Positions 61,601-64,000 of a stretch of DNA of 64,000 nucleotides are shown one piece after another. The stretch's first letter is position 1, and every line of letters begins with the position of its first letter. The stretch is from positions 14,360 to 78,359 of the forward strand of contig JALNYH010000007.1 in NCBI GenBank assembly GCA_023229945.1, written 5' to 3'. Source of the stretch: Arcobacteraceae bacterium. Lineage in GTDB: Bacteria > Campylobacterota > Campylobacteria > Campylobacterales > Arcobacteraceae. The notes beneath the pieces were generated by a model. It saw nothing but the letters and a program-made list of their open reading frames with translations, was not told where the DNA came from and did not search any database. Position numbers and translations under genes: made by a program.

Positions 61601-63149
61601 AGAAATTATTTTAACTGTTACATCTGATAAAGAGAGCAAAAAATATTACTTTAGAAAAAATGATGTTGCAAAAGCAAACGAACTAGCAGGTGTTAGTGGT
61701 AAAATTGAAGGTAAACTTTATTTACCATATAGCAGTGGTGAAGAGGTAAACGAAGATGAGTCTATCGTTGAAATCATTAAAGATGGTTGGAATGTACCAA
61801 ATAGGATTCCATATGCTAGTACAGTTTTAGTTGAAGATGGTACACCAGTTACAAGAACAATTATAAGTGGAGCTAAAGGTCAAGTTAAGTACTACAAACT
61901 TAGAGGTGATTATCTTGAAAGAAGATATGATGTAAAAGCTGGTGATGTGGTTCATGAAAAAGGACTTTTTGCTGTAGTGGTTGATGGAGCTGAGAGAGAA
62001 GCAGCAAGACACTATATAGCTAGAGAATCTATAGTAGAACTTGATGATGATACTATGGTAGAAAGTACTACAGTTTTAGCGAAGCCTTCTAACGATGAGC
62101 ATACTATAATAGCACAATGGGATCCATATTCAAATCCTATTATTGCTCAAGAAGAGGGTGTAATTGCATTTGAAGATATTATTGCTGGTGTTACTGTATC
62201 TGAGCAATATGATGAATTAACTGGAACTAGTAAACTAGTTGTTAATGAATATGTACCAAGTGGTTATAAACCAGCAATTATTGTTGCATCATCTGATGGT
62301 AAAGTTATTAGATATTCACTTGATCCTAAAACATCATTGAATGTGAGTGAAGGACAAAAGGTTCTAGTAGCTGATATTTTAGCAAGAACTCCAAAAGCTC
62401 TTGCAAAATCAAAAGATATTACTGGGGGTCTTCCAAGAGTTAGTGAACTATTTGAAGGAAGAAGACCAAAAGTACTAGCAATCTTAGCATCTTTTGATGG
62501 AGTTGTAAGTATTGGTAAACCTGTAAGAAATAAAATTAGACTTATTATCAGTGATGATAATGGGAATAAAATAGAACACTTGGTAGAAAAAGGTAGAAAT
62601 ATCTTGGTTCATGATGGTGAGTTTGTTCATGCTGGTGAGGCTTTAACTGATGGTCATACAGCAAGTCATGATGTATTAAGAATTCTTGGTGAAAAAGCAT
62701 TACATTACTTTATTGTAAGTGAAATACAAAAAGTTTATAGAAGCCAAGGAGTTAGTATCGCAGATAAACATATCGAAGTTATCTTATCTCAAATGTTGAG
62801 ACAAGTTAGTATTATTGATAGTGGTGATACTAAGTTTATAGCTGGTGATATGATATCTAAGAAAAGATTCCAAATAGAAAATGAGAAAGTAGTAAGACTA
62901 GGTGGTGAGCCTGCGATTGCAGAGCCATTATTACTAGGTATTACAAGAGCTGCAGTTACAAGTGACTCTATTATTTCAGCGGCATCGTTCCAAGAAACTA
63001 CAAAAGTTTTAACAGAAGCTGCAATTAGTTCTAAAATGGATTTACTAGAAGACTTAAAAGAAAATGTTGTAATAGGTAGAACTATACCTGTTGGAACTGG
63101 TCTTTATAGAAATAAAAAAATTAAATTATCTTCTAAATTTACAGAGTAA
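58617..63149 (+). CDS. rpoC: RNA polymerase beta' subunit
   Basis: 1510 residues from ATG 58617, which overlaps the rpoB stop by eight bases; a TTG 18 bases earlier is unlikely. The N-terminal zinc site is CLCGKYKKMRYKGVVCEKCGV. The catalytic Mg triad is in NADFDGDQMAVHIPL. The bridge helix/trigger loop follow in SIYMMADSGARGSSAQIRQLSGMRGLM. The second zinc site is CKEQNGLCAKCYG, and KPSLNASEGQ... is represented by DPKTSLNVSEGQ. It makes RNA with beta, alpha and omega. A 12-bp hairpin starts at its stop codon. Confidence 0.98.
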   Translation: MSNIQTVLRPIEIKELERPQDFAAFQLRLASPEKILSWSCGEVKKPETINYRTLKPERDGLFCAKIFGPIKDYECLCGKYKKMRYKGVVCEKCGVEVTSAKVRRHRMGHIDLVTPVAHIWMVSSLPSRIGTLLGVKLKDLERVLYYEAYIVDEAAEAYYDNEKTKKVEKYDILNEEQYRTINEHFEHTGFSAQMGGQIVRDLLEGMDLISILHNLKEEMTTTKSDAKRKTIVKRLKVVENFLNSGNRPEWMMLTALPVLPPDLRPLVALDGGKFAVSDVNDLYRRVINRNNRLKRLTELDAPEIIIRNEKRMLQEAVDALFDNGKTANAVKGANKRPLKSLSEIIKGKQGRFRQNLLGKRVDFSGRSVIVVGPTLNMDQCGIPKKMALELFKPHLMAKLEEKGYATTLKSAKRLIESQTNEVWECLSEIVSDYPILLNRAPTLHKLSIQAFHPVLIDGKAIQLHPLVCAAFNADFDGDQMAVHIPLSQEAIAEAKILMMSSMNILLPASGRAIAVPSQDMVLGVYYLSLEKDGVKGEHKLLASFNEAKLALDLDTVDIHAKIRTMIDGRIITTTVGRLIVKNILPEFVPVELWNKVLKKKDIGILVDYIYKFGGYEVTPRFLDNLKNLGFKYATYAGISISIDDIIVPETKVEHIAKAKKDVIEVQKQFSQGLLTEQERYNKIIDIWTVVNNKLGTEMMQLVKDDKNGFNSIYMMADSGARGSSAQIRQLSGMRGLMAKPDGSIIETPIISNFREGLNVLEYFISTHGARKGLADTALKTANAGYLTRKLIDVSQNVRITIEDCGTHEGIEITDIVSGNDLIESLEERITGRVIAEDIIDPISNEILFSEGSLISDEDAKVIADAGIKAVVIRTPLTCKEQNGLCAKCYGLNLGEQRKVNPGEAVGVVAAQSIGEPGTQLTLRTFHVGGTASATQTERELKVEKEGFIRYYNLKVYKNKEGHSIVANRRNAAVLLVEPKIKAPFKGNVKVETLHEEIILTVTSDKESKKYYFRKNDVAKANELAGVSGKIEGKLYLPYSSGEEVNEDESIVEIIKDGWNVPNRIPYASTVLVEDGTPVTRTIISGAKGQVKYYKLRGDYLERRYDVKAGDVVHEKGLFAVVVDGAEREAARHYIARESIVELDDDTMVESTTVLAKPSNDEHTIIAQWDPYSNPIIAQEEGVIAFEDIIAGVTVSEQYDELTGTSKLVVNEYVPSGYKPAIIVASSDGKVIRYSLDPKTSLNVSEGQKVLVADILARTPKALAKSKDITGGLPRVSELFEGRRPKVLAILASFDGVVSIGKPVRNKIRLIISDDNGNKIEHLVEKGRNILVHDGEFVHAGEALTDGHTASHDVLRILGEKALHYFIVSEIQKVYRSQGVSIADKHIEVILSQMLRQVSIIDSGDTKFIAGDMISKKRFQIENEKVVRLGGEPAIAEPLLLGITRAAVTSDSIISAASFQETTKVLTEAAISSKMDLLEDLKENVVIGRTIPVGTGLYRNKKIKLSSKFTE

Positions 63150-63174
63150 CAATCAAGAATTTTCTTGATTGTTA
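63147..63174 (+). terminator. Hairpin at the end of rpoC
   Basis: TAACAATCAAGA (63147-63158) pairs perfectly with 63163-63174 over four bases and starts with the rpoC stop codon. No U tract follows, so it may stabilise the mRNA end or terminate only partly. Confidence 0.55.
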
Positions 63175-63185
63175 TAATTAAATAA

Positions 63186-63569
63186 ATGGAAACACTTTTA
63201 ATCTTAGTAATATTTTTTGTTGCTTTAGAGCTTTTTGAAAGTAGTTGGCAAAAATCTAATACATTTTTTGGACTTATTAAAAAAAATTTTTATGCCTATG
63301 AAAAAGGTATATTCAATTATATAGCTATGAATCCTACTTTTCTTTATACAATATTTTTAGTTTTTGGGCTTGGATTTGATGGCTTTTGGATGATTATGGT
63401 ATTTGGTTTAAAGTTTGTTGATATACTTTTTAGACTATATATTATGAACAAAATAAAAGAAAACAAAGATTTAGAAAGTTTGTTGCAATCAGATATGAAT
63501 ATGAACATATTTTTAAGATATTTTAATGTTGTAATATATCCAACACTTTTTTATATTTCAACTTTTTAG
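63186..63569 (+). CDS. Small membrane protein of unknown function
   Basis: 127 residues. Hydrophobic helices at about 3-18, 46-62, 66-85 and 108-125, with a conserved-looking ELFESSWQKSNTFFGLI segment after the first. I do not recognise the family, though similar small membrane proteins occur in Campylobacterota. It lies 37 bases after rpoC and 44 before purE. No clear ribosome-binding site is seen (AAATAA before ATG), so start and expression are less certain. Confidence 0.65.
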   Translation: METLLILVIFFVALELFESSWQKSNTFFGLIKKNFYAYEKGIFNYIAMNPTFLYTIFLVFGLGFDGFWMIMVFGLKFVDILFRLYIMNKIKENKDLESLLQSDMNMNIFLRYFNVVIYPTLFYISTF

Positions 63570-63613
63570 TTACAATTTGCTAAAATACCGCACCTTAAAA
63601 AACTGGAGTTAAC

Positions 63614-64000
63614 ATGGAATTTGTATCGATTATTATGGGTAGTAAATCTGATTATGAAACAATGAAAGAGTGTGCAGACACTTTGGAAAAGTTTGGTGTT
63701 AAATATGAGCTAATAGTATCTTCAGCACATAGAAGTCCTGATCGAACAAAAAAGTATATTAAGCAAGCTGAAGATAAAGGCGCAAAAGCATTTATCTGTG
63801 CGGCAGGTATGGCTGCTCATTTGGCTGGTGCTGTGAGTGCTGCTACAACTAAACCTGTAATTGGTGTACCTATGAAAGGTGGTGCAATGGATGGTATGGA
63901 TGCAATGCTTTCAACTGTACAAATGCCTTCAGGTATGCCAGTAGCTACTGTAGCACTTGGAAAAGCTGGGGCTACAAATGCTGCTTACCTTGCTATGCAA
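63614..64000 (+). CDS. purE: PurE, N5-carboxyaminoimidazole ribonucleotide mutase (runs off the right edge)
   Basis: 129 codons are visible and the frame is open to the end. Class I PurE marks: VSIIMGSKSDYETMKECADTL, the catalytic SAHRSPDRT, AGMAAHLAGAVSAATTKPVIGVP and MPSGMPVATVA. It rearranges N5-CAIR to CAIR in purine synthesis. GGAG lies upstream of the start. The missing end is expected to be short, about 30-40 residues. Confidence 0.96.
   Translation, partial: MEFVSIIMGSKSDYETMKECADTLEKFGVKYELIVSSAHRSPDRTKKYIKQAEDKGAKAFICAAGMAAHLAGAVSAATTKPVIGVPMKGGAMDGMDAMLSTVQMPSGMPVATVALGKAGATNAAYLAMQ

Overview
This window is bacterial chromosome from a low-GC member of the Campylobacterota (Epsilonproteobacteria). 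Base composition is roughly 30% GC by eye. Pointers to the phylum are a MqnA-type protein of the futalosine menaquinone route, a CetB/CetA-like energy-taxis pair, a small HP0268-like protein beside miaB and nusA, several chemoreceptors with CZB-type tails, and a RibB whose RibA half is degenerate. rpoB and rpoC are separate overlapping genes, which argues against Helicobacter/Wolinella, where they are fused. An Arcobacter- or Sulfurimonas-like organism fits best, but the genus cannot be fixed from this sequence alone. No rRNA, prophage, insertion sequence or CRISPR array was seen.

Layout. 1-8.6 kb: the 3' end of fusA with a strong terminator, a TudS-like protein, a small membrane protein, a di-haem cytochrome c peroxidase, a saccharopine dehydrogenase-like protein, an unusual orphan TrpB, a periplasmic cyclophilin and the CetB/CetA-like pair. 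8.6-16.5 kb: a minus-strand operon miaB - acyltransferase - GspL/PilN-like membrane protein, the HP0268-like gene, divergent nusA and cysS, then ribB. 16.5-16.8 kb: tRNA-Gln and initiator tRNA-Met behind a canonical promoter. 16.8-23.4 kb: a minus-strand signalling block of c-type cytochrome, haem-binding chemoreceptor, response regulator, PhnD-type binding protein and histidine kinase. 23.5-30.5 kb: moaA, serS, a TAXI binding protein, DUF502, trpS, a TRIC-type channel and purN. 30.6-38 kb: a CZB chemoreceptor with an EAL-CBS-GGDEF protein, glnA, a PHP phosphatase, moaE and moaD. 38-48.8 kb: mqnA, a flippase and cell-wall genes (uppP, murG, ftsW, ftsI), a GT9-like protein, a U32 family protein and an orphan response regulator. 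48.9-63.2 kb: the translation/transcription block tRNA-Thr-Tyr-Gly-Thr-tuf-rpmG-tRNA-Trp-secE-nusG-rplKAJL-rpoBC, then a small membrane protein and the start of purE.

How the parts work together. Two themes dominate. One is core gene expression: the tRNA/tuf/ribosomal protein/RNA polymerase block keeps the order known from E. coli and carries striking RNA hairpins in its tuf, rplK, rplA, rplJ and rpoB leaders. The other is redox and energy sensing: CetA/B, a haem chemoreceptor, a PhnD-HK-RR cascade and a chemoreceptor coupled to a c-di-GMP protein suggest a motile, respiring cell that steers by its redox state. Molybdenum cofactor genes, menaquinone synthesis and the peroxidase fit a respiratory life style.

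The most unexpected signal is non-coding. Seven intergenic spots carry inverted repeats whose arms are degenerate tandem 7-mers (in one case 8-mers). Three of them (24.5, 29.2 and 37.7 kb) also enclose a shared core with ATTCGCTTCGCTCAT and GTGACGAAGTCAC. One of these repeats supplies the last codons of murG. This looks like an uncatalogued family of dispersed short elements.
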